Positions 1 to 9,640 are shown, counted from the first letter of the stretch. The stretch is DNA of 64,000 nucleotides from Pseudomonas viridiflava (GCF_900591205.1 NZ_UUPU01000013.1:1-64000); one strand, 5' to 3'. The notes: generated by a model from the letters alone, not told the origin. Program-made: numbers and translations.

Positions 1-78
1 AACGCGACACGGCTGCACTCGGCGCTGGGATACAGCTCACCTAATGACTACGCAAAGCAACTGAAGCAAACTGCTTAA
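1..78 (+). mobile_element. 3' end of an IS3-family transposase gene (partial)
   Basis: The first 25 codons read in frame 1 to a TAA at 76-78. They contain the motif TRLHSALGYSSPNDY, which matches the C-terminal end of the DDE integrase domain of IS3-family OrfB transposases. The rest of the element lies outside the window, so whether the IS is intact cannot be judged. The right end of the element probably falls within the next 40-50 bases, but I could not define its inverted repeat. Confidence 0.75.
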
Positions 79-118
79 CACTCGCTTCATGGCGTACGTT
101 TTGAGGGAACAAGTCCAT

Positions 119-163
119 GGTTACTTTTTGCGCTCTTCAAAAAGTGACCCGCTGTAAGAGCGG
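119..163 (-). terminator. Double inverted repeat downstream of the chemoreceptor gene
   Basis: Bases 119-130 and 138-149 form a 12-bp inverted repeat with one mismatch and a 7-base loop. It is followed by CCGCT/AGCGG at 149-153 and 159-163. Read on the minus strand, the GC-rich hairpin is followed by GTCACTTTTTG, so it could terminate the chemoreceptor transcript ending at 213. It also looks like a dispersed intergenic repeat, which I cannot verify here. Confidence 0.45.
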
Positions 164-212
164 AACCATACGCAGCCATTACCAAAAAAACGGATATGCC
201 CCCACCCCACCC

Positions 213-1838
213 CTACACCGAAAACCGCGCCACCATCGAATTCAAATCCACCGCCAACCGCGACAACTCCTGACTCGCCGCACTCGTCTGATTCGCCCCA
301 GCAGACGTCTGATGCGCCAAATCCCGAATATTAACCAAATTCCGATCCACCTCCCGCGCCACAGCCGCCTGCTGCTCCGAAGCACTGGCAATCACCAAAT
401 TACGCTCATTGATCAAGGCAAACGCCGAAGCAATCTCCTCCAACGCAACCCCCGCCAACTTGGCGATATCCAGCGTTGACCGCGCCCGGCTGTTGCTGTG
501 CTGCATCGAACTGACCGCTTGATCCGTCCCCTGCTGAATCCCACTGATCATCTGCTCGATTTCCCGAGTCGACTGCTGCGTGCGATGGGCCAACGCCCGC
601 ACCTCATCCGCCACCACCGCAAAACCGCGCCCGGCGTCCCCGGCACGCGCCGCTTCGATCGCGGCATTCAACGCCAGCAGGTTGGTCTGCTCGGCAATCG
701 AACGAATCACATCCAGCACCTTACTGATGCCATAGACCTTCTGCGCCAAGTCTTCGACCTGGGAGGCATTGGCCGTCACATCCGACGCCAGCGCCTCGAT
801 CGACACCACCGTCTGCTGCACTTGCTCCCGCCCTTGCTGGGCAATGCGGTCGGACTCACGCGACGCCTGGGACGTGGCCACGGCATTGCTCGCCACCTCC
901 TCCACCGCCGCCGTCATCTGGTTGACCGCCGTGGCAGCCTGTTCGATTTCCTGATTTTGCTGGTGCAGGCCACGCGTGGCGTCTTCCGTCACGCAACTGA
1001 GCTCCTCAGAAGCTGACGCCAGTTGGTTCGAGGACTCGGCGATACGCCGGATGGTGTCGCGCAAGTTCTCCTGCATGCCCTTGAGCGCCTGCTGCAAGCG
1101 CGCCGGTTCATCATTGCCGGTGACGCTGATCTCGCCGGTCAGATCGCCACTGGCCACGCCCTGAGCCACCTTCAGTGACTGAGCCAGCGGCAGCACGATG
1201 CTGCGGGTCAGCCACACCGCCAGCCCGAGGGTGATCAGCGCCGTGAGCACAATCATGCCCATCACCCAACTGCGCGACTGGCTGAATACCGTCTGCGCCA
1301 GGCTCGCCGCCTGGTTGGCATTGGTTTTATTGAGGTTGACCAGATCGCGCAGGGTCACGGCCATTTCGTCGGCCAGCTGGTTCATCTCGCCGTTGACCAC
1401 CGTAGTGGCGTCCTCCAGTTGGTTGGCCCTGGAAAACCCCATGACCTGCTCCTGGCGCTGCAAGTACTGCTGCTCCTGGACCTTGAAGCGATCAAACAGC
1501 CTGCGCTCCTCGGGCAGCACGATCAGCGCTTCATACAGGGTCTGGGCCTGATGCAGGCCGCTTTTAAGCTCGTTGAGCTTCTGTTCGTTCTGCGCTACCG
1601 CCTGGGAATCGCGGTTGAGCAGCAGACGCAAGGTCAGCGCACGAACCCGCAGCAGGTCCTGGCTCATCTGCCCCACCGCCATCACGCTGGGCAGCCAGTT
1701 GTTTTCCACCTGGTCCGACTGGTGGCGCATATTGGCCATCTGCAGCAGGGCGAAGCCACCCAAGGCAAACACCATCAATGCCAGCACCCCAAAGCCCAAG
1801 CCGGCACGCGGCGCGATATTCAAACTGCGAACATTCAT
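213..1838 (-). CDS. Methyl-accepting chemotaxis protein
   Basis: This 541-aa inner-membrane chemoreceptor senses a periplasmic or membrane signal and controls the CheA kinase. An N-terminal membrane segment (about residues 12-35) is followed by a helical periplasmic part of about 155 residues of the four-helix-bundle type, a second membrane segment near 190-212, a HAMP domain, and a long cytoplasmic signalling coiled coil. The highly conserved hairpin tip is visible as [18 protein letters not shown]. The ATG at 1838 was chosen over the longer frame (to 1925) because AAGGAA precedes it at proper spacing and the longer N-terminus has no membrane logic. The ligand cannot be told from sequence. 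No che gene is adjacent, so it is an orphan receptor. Confidence 0.93.
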   Translation of the reverse strand: MNVRSLNIAPRAGLGFGVLALMVFALGGFALLQMANMRHQSDQVENNWLPSVMAVGQMSQDLLRVRALTLRLLLNRDSQAVAQNEQKLNELKSGLHQAQTLYEALIVLPEERRLFDRFKVQEQQYLQRQEQVMGFSRANQLEDATTVVNGEMNQLADEMAVTLRDLVNLNKTNANQAASLAQTVFSQSRSWVMGMIVLTALITLGLAVWLTRSIVLPLAQSLKVAQGVASGDLTGEISVTGNDEPARLQQALKGMQENLRDTIRRIAESSNQLASASEELSCVTEDATRGLHQQNQEIEQAATAVNQMTAAVEEVASNAVATSQASRESDRIAQQGREQVQQTVVSIEALASDVTANASQVEDLAQKVYGISKVLDVIRSIAEQTNLLALNAAIEAARAGDAGRGFAVVADEVRALAHRTQQSTREIEQMISGIQQGTDQAVSSMQHSNSRARSTLDIAKLAGVALEEIASAFALINERNLVIASASEQQAAVAREVDRNLVNIRDLAHQTSAGANQTSAASQELSRLAVDLNSMVARFSV

Positions 1839-1934
1839 TACACGGTTCCTTCCAAAAGCGCTGCATCCACCTGCAGCAGGTCTCCTGAAAGTTATCGGCG
1901 CTCTACTGCATTTGCGTAAGACCAAAACGCGATA

Positions 1935-2957
1935 TCAATGGGCAGCACCATCGCGACGCGCTTTAGGCAGGATCGCGAGGAAGTTATCCCGTGCCACCTT
2001 GTGGGCCACGTCCTCGGGCAGTGCATCGAGGAACGGTTCAAAGCGGCGCATCTCCTTACCCAATTTATTGAAGCGCCCTACAACGTCCGAACCCAACATA
2101 AAGCGCTCCGGGAAGCGCTCCACCAGCTTTAGCCACTCCGGCCGTGGCTGACCCGCATCATCCAGCAAGTAGGGCGTGAGCATGCTCCAGGACAGGTCGA
2201 TGTACAGGTTGGGGTAGGCTTCCAACAGACGGCTCAAGGTCGGCAGCAAAAAATCCATCTGCGTCTGGTGGCGGTGAATCTCTTTGCTGGTGCCGGCATG
2301 GGCCCAGATAAAACGGGTGTGCGGATGGTTGCGCAGCGACTCTTCGACCTCCGCCAGGTACAGCGGGTTGCGCTCGCGCTTGGAAGTGATATTGGAATGC
2401 AGCATCACCGGCAGGTCGTTTTCGGCGGCCAGGTGATAGATGCGTGTCATGGCTTCGTTGTTGGCGCGCGGGGTATCGCCGGAGGTCAGGGCCGTCAGGT
2501 CGTCGTGGCGGGTGAACACCTCGCCGATGCCCTGCCACAGCCCCGGGTTGAGGTCGAGCATGCGCTGGATATGGGCAGCTGAGTTCTTGTCGTTGGGGTT
2601 GAAGCCGGACAAAAACGGATGAAAGTGCCGGCGCTGCTCAGGTGTGAGTTTATTGACCGCCGCCGCGACAATTACATCGGTGGCGCTGTACCAATAGGCA
2701 TCGGCGTCGTCACCGGCGTAGTAGCGCGGGCGTTTAGGCTCGTCTTCGTGCCATTTCTTGGCCACCGCAATCCCGGAAATCATCACGTGTTCAATGTGAT
2801 TCTCGGCCATGGCCTTGAGCAATGTGTCCATGCCCGCGGTTTCCTGGAAAAAATCCACGTAATGCAGGTGCGCATCGCTGTAGGCATAGTCGCGGGCCTG
2901 CGCGGCAAGGCTGCCGGCGGCGAGTAACAGGGCAAGACTCAGGCGGGTCCAGGGCAC
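1935..2957 (-). CDS. Exported amidohydrolase-family metal hydrolase
   Basis: This 340-aa TIM-barrel amidohydrolase (amidohydro_2 type) starts with GTG preceded by GAGG. The first about 21 residues are a signal peptide ending AAQARD, so the enzyme should act in the periplasm, which is uncommon for this family. Likely metal ligands are the HxH of SDAHLHYVD near the mature N-terminus, the His of MLHSNITS, the His of WAHAG and the Asp of LGSDVVGRF. The substrate is unknown. It lies about 100 bp upstream of the chemoreceptor on the same strand and could be co-transcribed with it. Confidence 0.82.
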   Translation of the reverse strand: MPWTRLSLALLLAAGSLAAQARDYAYSDAHLHYVDFFQETAGMDTLLKAMAENHIEHVMISGIAVAKKWHEDEPKRPRYYAGDDADAYWYSATDVIVAAAVNKLTPEQRRHFHPFLSGFNPNDKNSAAHIQRMLDLNPGLWQGIGEVFTRHDDLTALTSGDTPRANNEAMTRIYHLAAENDLPVMLHSNITSKRERNPLYLAEVEESLRNHPHTRFIWAHAGTSKEIHRHQTQMDFLLPTLSRLLEAYPNLYIDLSWSMLTPYLLDDAGQPRPEWLKLVERFPERFMLGSDVVGRFNKLGKEMRRFEPFLDALPEDVAHKVARDNFLAILPKARRDGAAH

Positions 2958-3097
2958 GGTACAACCTCAAAGGGGCTCAATACCGGTAGACCTTGCGCAG
3001 CATAAACGGGTTCACCGGCAAAAAATCGCGGAACACCCAAGTGCCAGCATGCTCTATAACTGCATGACCTTCATCCTGCCCACTTGTGAGGTTCACC

Positions 3098-3514
3098 ATG
3101 CCTGTTACCGTCAATACCCTGAACCACGACAACTTTCGCCATAGCGTGAATATCAACAATCACGAACTGTTCACCGACCTGCCCAAAAGCCTGGGCGGTG
3201 ACGACTCGGCGCCCTCCCCCCACGACTACTTCGATGCAGCGCTGGCTTCGTGCAAGGCCCTGACCGTCAAGCTTTACGCGCAGAAAAAGGATATCCCGCT
3301 CACCGGCGTGACCGTGGAAGTCACCCACGACGCCACCGAAGAGCAAAAAGGCAAATACAAGCTGAGCGTCAAGCTGACCCTCAAGGGCGTGCTCACCGAT
3401 GAGCAGCGCGACGAGTTGCACCGCGTGGCCGACCGCTGCCCGGTGCACAAACTGATGACCACTGCCGAGGTCACGATCGACACTAAATTGTCCGAAGGCG
3501 CCTTCAGCCAATAG
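3098..3514 (+). CDS. OsmC-family peroxiredoxin-like protein
   Basis: This 138-aa protein belongs to the OsmC/Ohr superfamily of small thiol peroxidases. The two family cysteines are visible in ALASCKALTVK and in VADRCPVHK, arranged as in the YhfA-like branch. The start at 3098 (MPVTV) is favoured because a GTGAGG ribosome-binding site lies at the right distance; an upstream ATG at 3086 would overlap that site. It probably reduces organic hydroperoxides, with the exact substrate unassigned. A pirin gene follows 64 bp downstream on the same strand, so the two may be co-transcribed. Confidence 0.9.
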   Translation: MPVTVNTLNHDNFRHSVNINNHELFTDLPKSLGGDDSAPSPHDYFDAALASCKALTVKLYAQKKDIPLTGVTVEVTHDATEEQKGKYKLSVKLTLKGVLTDEQRDELHRVADRCPVHKLMTTAEVTIDTKLSEGAFSQ

Positions 3515-3578
3515 CGGCATCCTCCCGTCGAGCGGGTTATGCTCAGCAGCATCCAACCCGCTCAGACAGGGATGCACC

Positions 3579-4445
3579 ATGCCCCCCCTCACCGTGATCC
3601 GGCCTCGCGCCGAAGATGTCGAAGGCCAGCCCATCCTGCGGCCGCTGCCGTCGCGGGAATGCCGCAGCGTCGGGCCCTTTGTGTTTTTCGACCATATGTT
3701 GTCTACCCGCTATGCGCCGGGCACCGGCATGAATATCCGTCAGCACCCGCATATCGGCCTGTCCACGCTCACCTACCTGTTTGAGGGCGCGCTGCAGCAC
3801 AAGGACAGCCTGGGCTCGGACCAAGTGGTGCAGGCCGGCGATGTGAGCTGGATGACCGCCGGCAGCGCGATTGCCCACGTCGAGCGCACGCCCGATGCGC
3901 TGAAGGCCAGCGGTTTCAACCTGCATGGGCTGCAAGTGTGGCTGGCGTCACCCCAGCACCACGAGACCGGGCCAGGGCATTACAGCCATCATCCGGCCGC
4001 AAGCCTGCCGGTGAGTGACAACCTCGGCGTGCAGGTTCGCTTGATCGCCGGCAGTGGCTTCTGCCTCAAATCGCCGGTGCCGGTGCTGTCGCCCACGCTG
4101 TACGCCGAGGTGCAGATGCAGACGGCCACTACCCTGCTGATCCCGGACGAATACGAGGAACGCGCGGTGTATGTGCTGGAGGGTGAGGCGCAGTTGGACA
4201 GTGAGGCATTGGAGGTGCACAGCCTGGTCGTACTGCCGGCCGGGCAGGAAATGACGCTGTTTGCTGAAACCGATTGCCACCTGATGGTGTTCGGCGGCGC
4301 GCCGCTGGATGGGCCACGGCGGATCAACTGGAATTTTGTGGCGAGCGATCCTGCGGTGATCGAGCAAGCGCGGCAACGGTGGGCGGCAGGGGATTGGCCG
4401 ACGGTGCCCGGTGAGTCTGAAAGAATTGAGTTGCCTTTGAGATAG
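3579..4445 (+). CDS. Pirin-family bicupin protein
   Basis: The 288-aa product is a full-length pirin. The N-terminal cupin carries the metal-binding cluster RQHPHIGLSTLTYLFEG (about residues 50-66), followed by HVER near residue 105. The C-terminal cupin (about 180-270) is more degenerate. Bacterial pirins bind iron; some have quercetin 2,3-dioxygenase activity and others modulate metabolic enzymes, so the role here is open. It follows the OsmC-like gene, and a REP pair lies just after its stop codon. Confidence 0.9.
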   Translation: MPPLTVIRPRAEDVEGQPILRPLPSRECRSVGPFVFFDHMLSTRYAPGTGMNIRQHPHIGLSTLTYLFEGALQHKDSLGSDQVVQAGDVSWMTAGSAIAHVERTPDALKASGFNLHGLQVWLASPQHHETGPGHYSHHPAASLPVSDNLGVQVRLIAGSGFCLKSPVPVLSPTLYAEVQMQTATTLLIPDEYEERAVYVLEGEAQLDSEALEVHSLVVLPAGQEMTLFAETDCHLMVFGGAPLDGPRRINWNFVASDPAVIEQARQRWAAGDWPTVPGESERIELPLR

Positions 4446-4523
4446 CCATCGCAGGCAAGCCAACGCCCACATTTACCGGTGTACGCCGATCAAAATGTGG
4501 GGGCCGGGCTTGCCCGCGATGGG
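4446..4523. repeat. REP pair (inverted)
   Basis: CCATCGCAGGCAAGCC-type sequence at the left and GGGCTTGCCCGCGATGG at the right face each other between the convergent pirin and dienelactone hydrolase genes. Each half is itself a short palindrome, as expected for Pseudomonas REP elements arranged as a REPIN-like doublet. Unlike most in this window, the two arms are diverged from one another. Confidence 0.75.
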
Positions 4524-4543
4524 GCCGGACAGGCGCCGAAAAA

Positions 4544-5272
4544 TCAGCCCTTGAACACTTCATCCAGCAAGTTATGCATCGACTGGAATGCTCGCGCAGC
4601 GGTCTTCGCGTCGTACATCATCTTGCCCGGCACATTGGCGTGCGGGTCGGTGAAGGAATGCACCGCGCCGCCGTAGCTCAGCAATTGCCAATCTACACCG
4701 GCCGCGTTCATTTCATCTTCAAATGCCGGCAGTTGCTCTTTCGGCACCAGGGGGTCTGAGGCGCCGTGCAGCACCAGCACTGAACCCTTGATGTTCTTCG
4801 CGTCCGCCGGGTTCGGCGTGTCGAGGGTGCCGTGGAACGAGATGGCCGCCTTCAACGGCGCGCCGGTACGCGCCAACTCCAGGGAGCAGCAACCGCCGAA
4901 GCAAAAACCAAAGGTCGCCAGCTTCGAGGTATCCACCGCCGCTTCGGTCTGGCCTTGCAGTTGCTCGAAGGCTGCCTGCATGCGCTTGTTCAACAACACG
5001 CGGTCGTTCTTCAACGGCATCATCGCAGCGCCGGCTTCATCGCCATTGGAGGGGCGCACGGTTTGCCCGTACAGGTCGGCGATCAGCACCACGTAGCCTT
5101 TGCCGGCAACGGCCTTGGCGATCTCTTCAGCACCCGCACTCACACCCATCCAGTTCGGCGCCATCAACAGGCCGGGCAGCGGGCCCTTGTGGCTGGCATC
5201 GAACGCCAGACGGCTTTCGTAAGACTGGCCATCAAGCTGATAGACCACGGAACGCACAGTGACTTGGCTCAT
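4544..5272 (-). CDS. Dienelactone hydrolase family protein
   Basis: This 242-aa alpha/beta hydrolase resembles cytoplasmic carboxymethylenebutenolidase-like enzymes. The Cys nucleophile sits in GFCFGGCC (about residue 122), the acid is the Asp of HGASDPLVP and the base is the His of GGAVHSFTDP, giving the family's Cys-Asp-His triad. There are two adjacent ATG codons; the second (5272) has better spacing from GGAG. No chlorocatechol or other aromatic ring-cleavage genes are nearby, so a role in dienelactone turnover is not supported by context and a general esterase function is possible. Confidence 0.88.
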   Translation of the reverse strand: MSQVTVRSVVYQLDGQSYESRLAFDASHKGPLPGLLMAPNWMGVSAGAEEIAKAVAGKGYVVLIADLYGQTVRPSNGDEAGAAMMPLKNDRVLLNKRMQAAFEQLQGQTEAAVDTSKLATFGFCFGGCCSLELARTGAPLKAAISFHGTLDTPNPADAKNIKGSVLVLHGASDPLVPKEQLPAFEDEMNAAGVDWQLLSYGGAVHSFTDPHANVPGKMMYDAKTAARAFQSMHNLLDEVFKG

Positions 5273-5301
5273 CATTTACTCCAGTTGAGGTGCATGAGAA
5301 C

Positions 5302-5330
5302 GAAAAAACCCGCCGAAGCGGGTTTTTCTA
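5302..5330. terminator. Rho-independent terminator, htpG side
   Basis: AAAACCCGC-CGAA-GCGGGTTTTT forms a perfect stem with a tetraloop and a U-tract on both strands. It lies immediately after the htpG stop codon, and reading the other way it insulates the dienelactone hydrolase promoter region. Confidence 0.88.
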
Positions 5331-5338
5331 CAACGTTG

Positions 5339-7243
5339 TTAAACCGACAGTTCAACCAACAGCTTGTTCAGTCGGCGCACGTAGGCGGCCGGGTCTTTCA
5401 AGCTGTCGCCGGCGGCCAGCGCCGCCTGGTCGAAGAGGATGTGCGACAGGTCGCCAAAACGCTCTTCGCTCTGCTCGCCGTCGAGTTTCTCGATCAGCGG
5501 GTGAGCCGGGTTGAACTCGAAAATCGGCTTGGAATCCGGCACCTTCTGGCCGCTGGCTTCCAGGATCTGACGCATCTGCATACCCAGGTCCTGCTCGCCG
5601 ATGGCCAAAATCGCCGGGGAGTCGGTCAGGCGGTGTGAAACCCGCACTTCGCTGACGGCATCACCCAGGGACGCCTTGATCCGCTCAACCAGGCCCTCTT
5701 TGGACTTGGCGACTTCTTCGGCTTCTTTCTTCTCTTCTTCGGAGTCCAGGTTACCCAGGTCCAGGTCACCACGGGCCACGTCGACGAAAGACTTGCCATC
5801 GAATTCGTTGAGGTAGCTCATCAGCCACTCATCAATACGGTCGGTCAGCAGCAGCACTTCGATGCCTTTCTTGCGGAAGACTTCCAGGTGCGGGCTGTTC
5901 TTGACCTGAGCGTAGGTTTCGCCGGTCAGGTAGTAGATCTTGTCCTGACCTTCCTTGGCACGTGCCAAGTACTCGGCCAGGGACACAACTTGCTCGCCGT
6001 CGTCACCGTGGGTGGAGGCGAAGCGCAGCAGGCCGGCGATTTTTTCCTTGTTGGCGAAATCTTCCGCCGGGCCTTCTTTCATGACCTGGCCGAAGTTTTT
6101 CCAGAAGCCTTTGTATTGCTCTGGCTCGTTCTTCGCCAGCTTTTCCAGCATGTCGAGTACGCGCTTGGTCAGCGCCGACTTCATGGAGTCGATGATCGGG
6201 TCTTTCTGCAGGATTTCCCGCGACACGTTCAGCGACAGGTCGTTGGAGTCGACCACGCCCTTGATAAAGCGCAGGTACAACGGCAGGAAGGATTCCGCCT
6301 GGTCCATCACGAACACACGCTGCACGTAGAGCTTCAAACCCTTCGGCGCTTCACGCTGGTACAGGTCGAACGGAGCACGGGCCGGCACGTAAAGCAGCGA
6401 GCTGTATTCCAGCTTGCCTTCGACCTTGTTGTGGCTCCAGCTCAGCGGGTTCTCGTAGTCGTGACCGATGTGCTTGTAGAACTCCTGATATTCCTCGTCC
6501 TTGATCTCGGTACGCGGACGGGTCCACAGGGCACTGGCGCGGTTGACGGTTTCCCATTCCAATGCCGGCGTCTCTTCGCCTTCGGCAGCAGCCTGCTCTT
6601 TCGGCAACTCGATCGGCAGCGCGATATGGTCGGAGTATTTCTTGATGATGTTGCGCAGGCGCCAGCCATCGGCGAATTCGTCTTCGCCGGATTTCAGGTG
6701 CAACACAATGCGGGTGCCACGGTCAGCCTTGTCGATAGTGGCGATTTCAAATTCGCCCTCGCCCAGGGACGACCAGTGCACGCCTTCGCTGGCGTCGAGG
6801 CCGGCGCGACGGCTGAATACTTCAACCTTGTCGGCGACGATAAAGGCCGAGTAGAAGCCCACGCCAAATTGGCCGATCAGGTGCGAATCTTTTTTCTGAT
6901 CGCCCGACAGGTTTTTCATGAAATCAGCGGTGCCGGATTTGGCGATGGTCCCCAGGTGGGTGATCGCATCGTCACGGCTCATGCCGATACCGTTGTCTTC
7001 GAGGGTGACGGTGTTGGCGTCCTTGTCGAAGCTCACACGGATTTTCAGTTCCGCGCCGCCTTCCAGCAGCTCAGGCTTGGACAAGGCTTCGAAACGTAAT
7101 TTGTCGACAGCGTCAGAGGCGTTCGAGATCAATTCGCGAAGGAAAATTTCCTTGTTGGAATACAGCGAATGGATCATGAGGTGCAGCAGTTGCTTCACCT
7201 CGGTCTGGAAGCCCAGGGTTTCCTTTTGAGTTTCCACACTCAT
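5339..7243 (-). CDS. htpG: Chaperone HtpG (Hsp90)
   Basis: This 634-aa cytosolic ATP-dependent chaperone has the normal bacterial Hsp90 length and domain order. The N-terminal GHKL ATPase domain shows [14 protein letters not shown], the ATP-lid DNGIGM and [12 protein letters not shown] middle domain follows with the conserved NVSREILQ, and a C-terminal dimerisation domain completes it. The start at 7243 ([12 protein letters not shown]) matches the usual Pseudomonas N-terminus; an ATG two codons upstream (7249) lies closer to the GGAG site and cannot be excluded. It is monocistronic, ending at a strong terminator. Heat-shock control is expected from family knowledge, but I did not define a sigma32 promoter. 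Confidence 0.98.
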   Translation of the reverse strand: MSVETQKETLGFQTEVKQLLHLMIHSLYSNKEIFLRELISNASDAVDKLRFEALSKPELLEGGAELKIRVSFDKDANTVTLEDNGIGMSRDDAITHLGTIAKSGTADFMKNLSGDQKKDSHLIGQFGVGFYSAFIVADKVEVFSRRAGLDASEGVHWSSLGEGEFEIATIDKADRGTRIVLHLKSGEDEFADGWRLRNIIKKYSDHIALPIELPKEQAAAEGEETPALEWETVNRASALWTRPRTEIKDEEYQEFYKHIGHDYENPLSWSHNKVEGKLEYSSLLYVPARAPFDLYQREAPKGLKLYVQRVFVMDQAESFLPLYLRFIKGVVDSNDLSLNVSREILQKDPIIDSMKSALTKRVLDMLEKLAKNEPEQYKGFWKNFGQVMKEGPAEDFANKEKIAGLLRFASTHGDDGEQVVSLAEYLARAKEGQDKIYYLTGETYAQVKNSPHLEVFRKKGIEVLLLTDRIDEWLMSYLNEFDGKSFVDVARGDLDLGNLDSEEEKKEAEEVAKSKEGLVERIKASLGDAVSEVRVSHRLTDSPAILAIGEQDLGMQMRQILEASGQKVPDSKPIFEFNPAHPLIEKLDGEQSEERFGDLSHILFDQAALAAGDSLKDPAAYVRRLNKLLVELSV

Positions 7244-7332
7244 GGTCATCAAACTCCAATTGGATGGCAGTGGCCGCGCCCTTCAGGGTTGGCGGCGGGT
7301 TGTCATCAAAGTTGGGGGCTAAGACCAGGATT

Positions 7333-7785
7333 TCAAGGGCGGGCCGGTTCCTCGATCTTGAAATGCGCACGGGCGGTGGCAATCGGTTCGGCCGCAGTGC
7401 TTTGCCAGGCGGTGATCGCCACATTCGCCACTCGTCGGCCCTGGCGCCACACCTGACATTTGGCGTAGGTATCGCGGTACTGCCCGGCGCGCAGGTAATC
7501 CAGGGAGAAGTCGATGATTTTCGCAATCCCCGGCGCGCCGGTAAACACCAGCAGGTGCAGCGCCGCCGAGAGTTCCATAAAGCCGGCAATCACCCCGCCG
7601 TGGAGCGCCGGCAATATAGGGTTACCAATATTCTCCTTGTTGGCCGGCAGGCGGAACAGCAGCTCATCCCCCAGCCGCGTGCATTCGATGCCGATCAGTT
7701 TGGCGTAGGGGATCAGGTCGAGCAGCGCCTCGTAATTGCCACGCGCATGGGCCTGCTCCAGGCGGGACTTGAACCTGTGCGTCAT
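7333..7785 (-). CDS. PaaI-family hotdog thioesterase (second of a pair)
   Basis: This 150-aa protein has the single hotdog fold of the PaaI/4HBT family. The helix motif ALHGGVIAGFMELSAALHL contains the HGG turn and an acidic residue in the catalytic helix position. It is likely to hydrolyse an acyl-CoA thioester. Its start codon overlaps the stop of the upstream paralogue by 4 bp (ATGA), so the two are translationally coupled and could form a heteromeric hotdog enzyme. The substrate is unknown. Confidence 0.82.
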   Translation of the reverse strand: MTHRFKSRLEQAHARGNYEALLDLIPYAKLIGIECTRLGDELLFRLPANKENIGNPILPALHGGVIAGFMELSAALHLLVFTGAPGIAKIIDFSLDYLRAGQYRDTYAKCQVWRQGRRVANVAITAWQSTAAEPIATARAHFKIEEPARP

Positions 7786-8258
7786 GCCTGCGCTCCCTTG
7801 ATGGTGCTGCCCAGCCCTTGCGTGCCCTTGAGGCGCTTGCCCATCCGCATAAAGGTGCCGACTACATGCGCGATAGGCTGTTGCGGGTCATCCTGATAAG
7901 CAAAACCGCGGGTAAAGATCACGTCGGTGGTGACCCGGTAGCACTGCGCAAAACCATACACTGGCTTGTGCGGTTCGGCGGGATGCATGTAGTCGACACG
8001 CAGGTCGAGGGTCGGGCACACCTCGAACTCCGGCAGTACGCACAAGGTGGCCATGCCGCAGGCGGTGTCCATCAGGGAGGTCAGCGCACCGCCGTGGATA
8101 ACCCCTGTCGTGGGATCACCGACCAATTGAGGCGCATAGGGCATGATCAGCGTGATGCCCTCCTCGCTGGCCTGATGAGCGGTAATGCCCAACACGTGGC
8201 AATGGCGCAAGGCCGATACAAAGCGTGTGGCACGCTCTAACAAGGGATTTTCGGTCAT
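7782..8258 (-). CDS. PaaI-family hotdog thioesterase (first of a pair)
   Basis: This 158-aa hotdog-fold protein contains the fuller PaaI motif IHGGALTSLMDTACG, with HGG and the catalytic Asp. The start at 8258 (MTENPLLERATRF) gives the usual family length; the longer frame to 8327 adds a proline- and lysine-rich stretch with no support. It is the first gene of a two-gene thioesterase operon. The pair is diverged from one another, so this is an old duplication or two recruited paralogues rather than a recent tandem copy. Confidence 0.85.
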   Translation of the reverse strand: MTENPLLERATRFVSALRHCHVLGITAHQASEEGITLIMPYAPQLVGDPTTGVIHGGALTSLMDTACGMATLCVLPEFEVCPTLDLRVDYMHPAEPHKPVYGFAQCYRVTTDVIFTRGFAYQDDPQQPIAHVVGTFMRMGKRLKGTQGLGSTIKGAQA

Positions 8259-8416
8259 TCGATACAGACTCTTATTTGTGTTAATTCGCGGTATGGGCGG
8301 TACGGGTGAAAGTTCCTTGGCGCGCATGGTTTATATATCTACGCAATAAAAGGAACTAATGCTGAACGCCCACGCTCGAAAGGCCAGTAGATATCTTCAA
8401 TAAGGAGAAACACCCC

Positions 8417-8668
8417 ATGCGCAAGACTTTAGCTATTTCCATGATGTTGGCCGCTGCCCTCGGTCTCGCTGCCTGCGATAAAAAATCCGAAGACAAAGCC
8501 CAAGACGCCGCCGCGCACTCTGAGCAAGCTCAGAAAGATATGGCGAAGGCTCAGGATAAAGTGAACGACGCTGCGAAAGAAAACGCCGATGCTGCCAAAG
8601 CTCAGGCTGAATCGAACGCCGCCGCCGCCAAAGAAGCAGCACCTGCTACCCCTGCCACCGGTTCCTGA
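8417..8668 (+). CDS. Small alanine/lysine-rich lipoprotein
   Basis: This 83-aa protein begins with a signal peptide ending in the lipobox LAAC (Cys20), so it should be lipid-anchored to a membrane. The mature part is almost entirely Ala, Lys, Glu, Asp and Gln with a regular amphipathic pattern, suggesting a single long helix or coiled coil as in the outer-membrane lipoproteins OprI and Lpp, though it is not clearly either. A strong AAGGAG site lies at 8403-8408 and a terminator follows at 8700, so it is a monocistronic and probably well expressed gene. Confidence 0.85.
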   Translation: MRKTLAISMMLAAALGLAACDKKSEDKAQDAAAHSEQAQKDMAKAQDKVNDAAKENADAAKAQAESNAAAAKEAAPATPATGS

Positions 8669-8699
8669 TACCGCGGCTTGAAATAGCTTGGCTGCAAAA

Positions 8700-8732
8700 A
8701 GAAAGCCCGCTTAGATAGCGGGCTTTTCTTTG
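8700..8732 (+). terminator. Rho-independent terminator after the small lipoprotein
   Basis: AAGCCCGC-TTAGATA-GCGGGCTTTTCTTT forms an 8-bp GC-rich stem with a U-rich tail, 30 bp after the stop codon of the lipoprotein gene. Confidence 0.85.
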
Positions 8733-8762
8733 TCTGCTTTTTTATTTGTCGCGTTATTACGA

Positions 8763-9500
8763 CTACGCCGTGTCTTTGAGAGCCTCCGGCAACGGTGTAT
8801 CTGTTTGCGTATACACCATCACTTGCAGTACGTCGGAATGAAACTCGCGGCGATAAAGCACTAACACCACCCCGCTGCTCATCAACATGAACAACCAGGG
8901 GCTGACAAACCACGCGAGCATGGTCATGCCGAAGTAATAAGCGCGCAGGCCAAAGTTGAATTGGTTGGCGGCCATGGAGATCACCCGCGCCGCGCGCAGG
9001 GCGAATGCCTTGCGCTCAAGTTCCGACACATGCCGTTCACCGACCATCGGCGCTGACCCCACCAACACCGCCGCAAAGTTGTATTGGCGCATACACCAAC
9101 TGAACGTGAAGAAGGCGTAGACGAACACCAGCGCCAGGCACAGCAACTTGATCTCTGACATCCCCTGGGACACTTGCTGCACCATCGGGATATCCGCCAG
9201 CAGCGACACCGCTCTTTCAGAGGCGCCCAGCACGGTGAGAATGCCGGCGAGGATAATCAAGGTGCTGGAGGCGAAGAACGAGGCATTGCGCTCCAGGTTA
9301 CCGATCACACTGGCGTCGGCGATGCGGTTGTCCCGCAGCAGCATGCGGCGCATCCAGTCTTCACGATACAGATGCAGCACGCTGGCCAGGCATGCCGTAT
9401 CACGGGCTTTCCAGGTGGCATAACGGGTGTACCCCCCCCAGCACAGGACGAACCATAGCGCGGCGAGCAGGTGGATCTGATTGGTTTCGACGAACGACAT
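8763..9500 (-). CDS. DUF599 family inner-membrane protein
   Basis: This 245-aa integral membrane protein shows about four hydrophobic segments: near residues 7-23, 70-95, 115-138 and 195-220. The N-terminal IHLLAALWFVLCWGGY and the cytoplasmic RREFHSDVLQVM near the C-terminus are typical of DUF599 proteins, whose function is not established. The ATG at 9500 follows AAAGGACC at proper spacing; the frame runs open upstream into the REP pair, which explains the longer reading frame. It is transcribed alone, convergent with the small lipoprotein. Confidence 0.8.
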   Translation of the reverse strand: MSFVETNQIHLLAALWFVLCWGGYTRYATWKARDTACLASVLHLYREDWMRRMLLRDNRIADASVIGNLERNASFFASSTLIILAGILTVLGASERAVSLLADIPMVQQVSQGMSEIKLLCLALVFVYAFFTFSWCMRQYNFAAVLVGSAPMVGERHVSELERKAFALRAARVISMAANQFNFGLRAYYFGMTMLAWFVSPWLFMLMSSGVVLVLYRREFHSDVLQVMVYTQTDTPLPEALKDTA

Positions 9501-9539
9501 GCGGGTCCTTTCAAACAAGAGTGTATGTCTAGCGCGGTC

Positions 9540-9640
9540 AAAATGTGGGAGGGGGCTTGCCCCCGATTGCTTACTGTCAGTCACTGCATCTGTTGGCTGA
9601 CCCACCGCTATCGGGGGCAAGCCCCCCTCCCACATTTTGA
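9540..9640. repeat. REP pair (GGGGGCTTGCCCCC type)
   Basis: Two near-identical REP sequences, each with the palindromic core GGGGGCTTGCCCCC, face each other over about 100 bp in the DUF599-brnQ gap. This is the doublet (REPIN) arrangement described for P. fluorescens. Confidence 0.88.

Noticed and set aside
213..1925. Longer chemoreceptor starting at 1925
   Set aside because: The extra 29 residues are not membrane-like and lack a Shine-Dalgarno, while AAGGAA precedes the ATG at 1838.
9501..9635. N-terminal extension of the DUF599 protein
   Set aside because: The extension is translated REP sequence.
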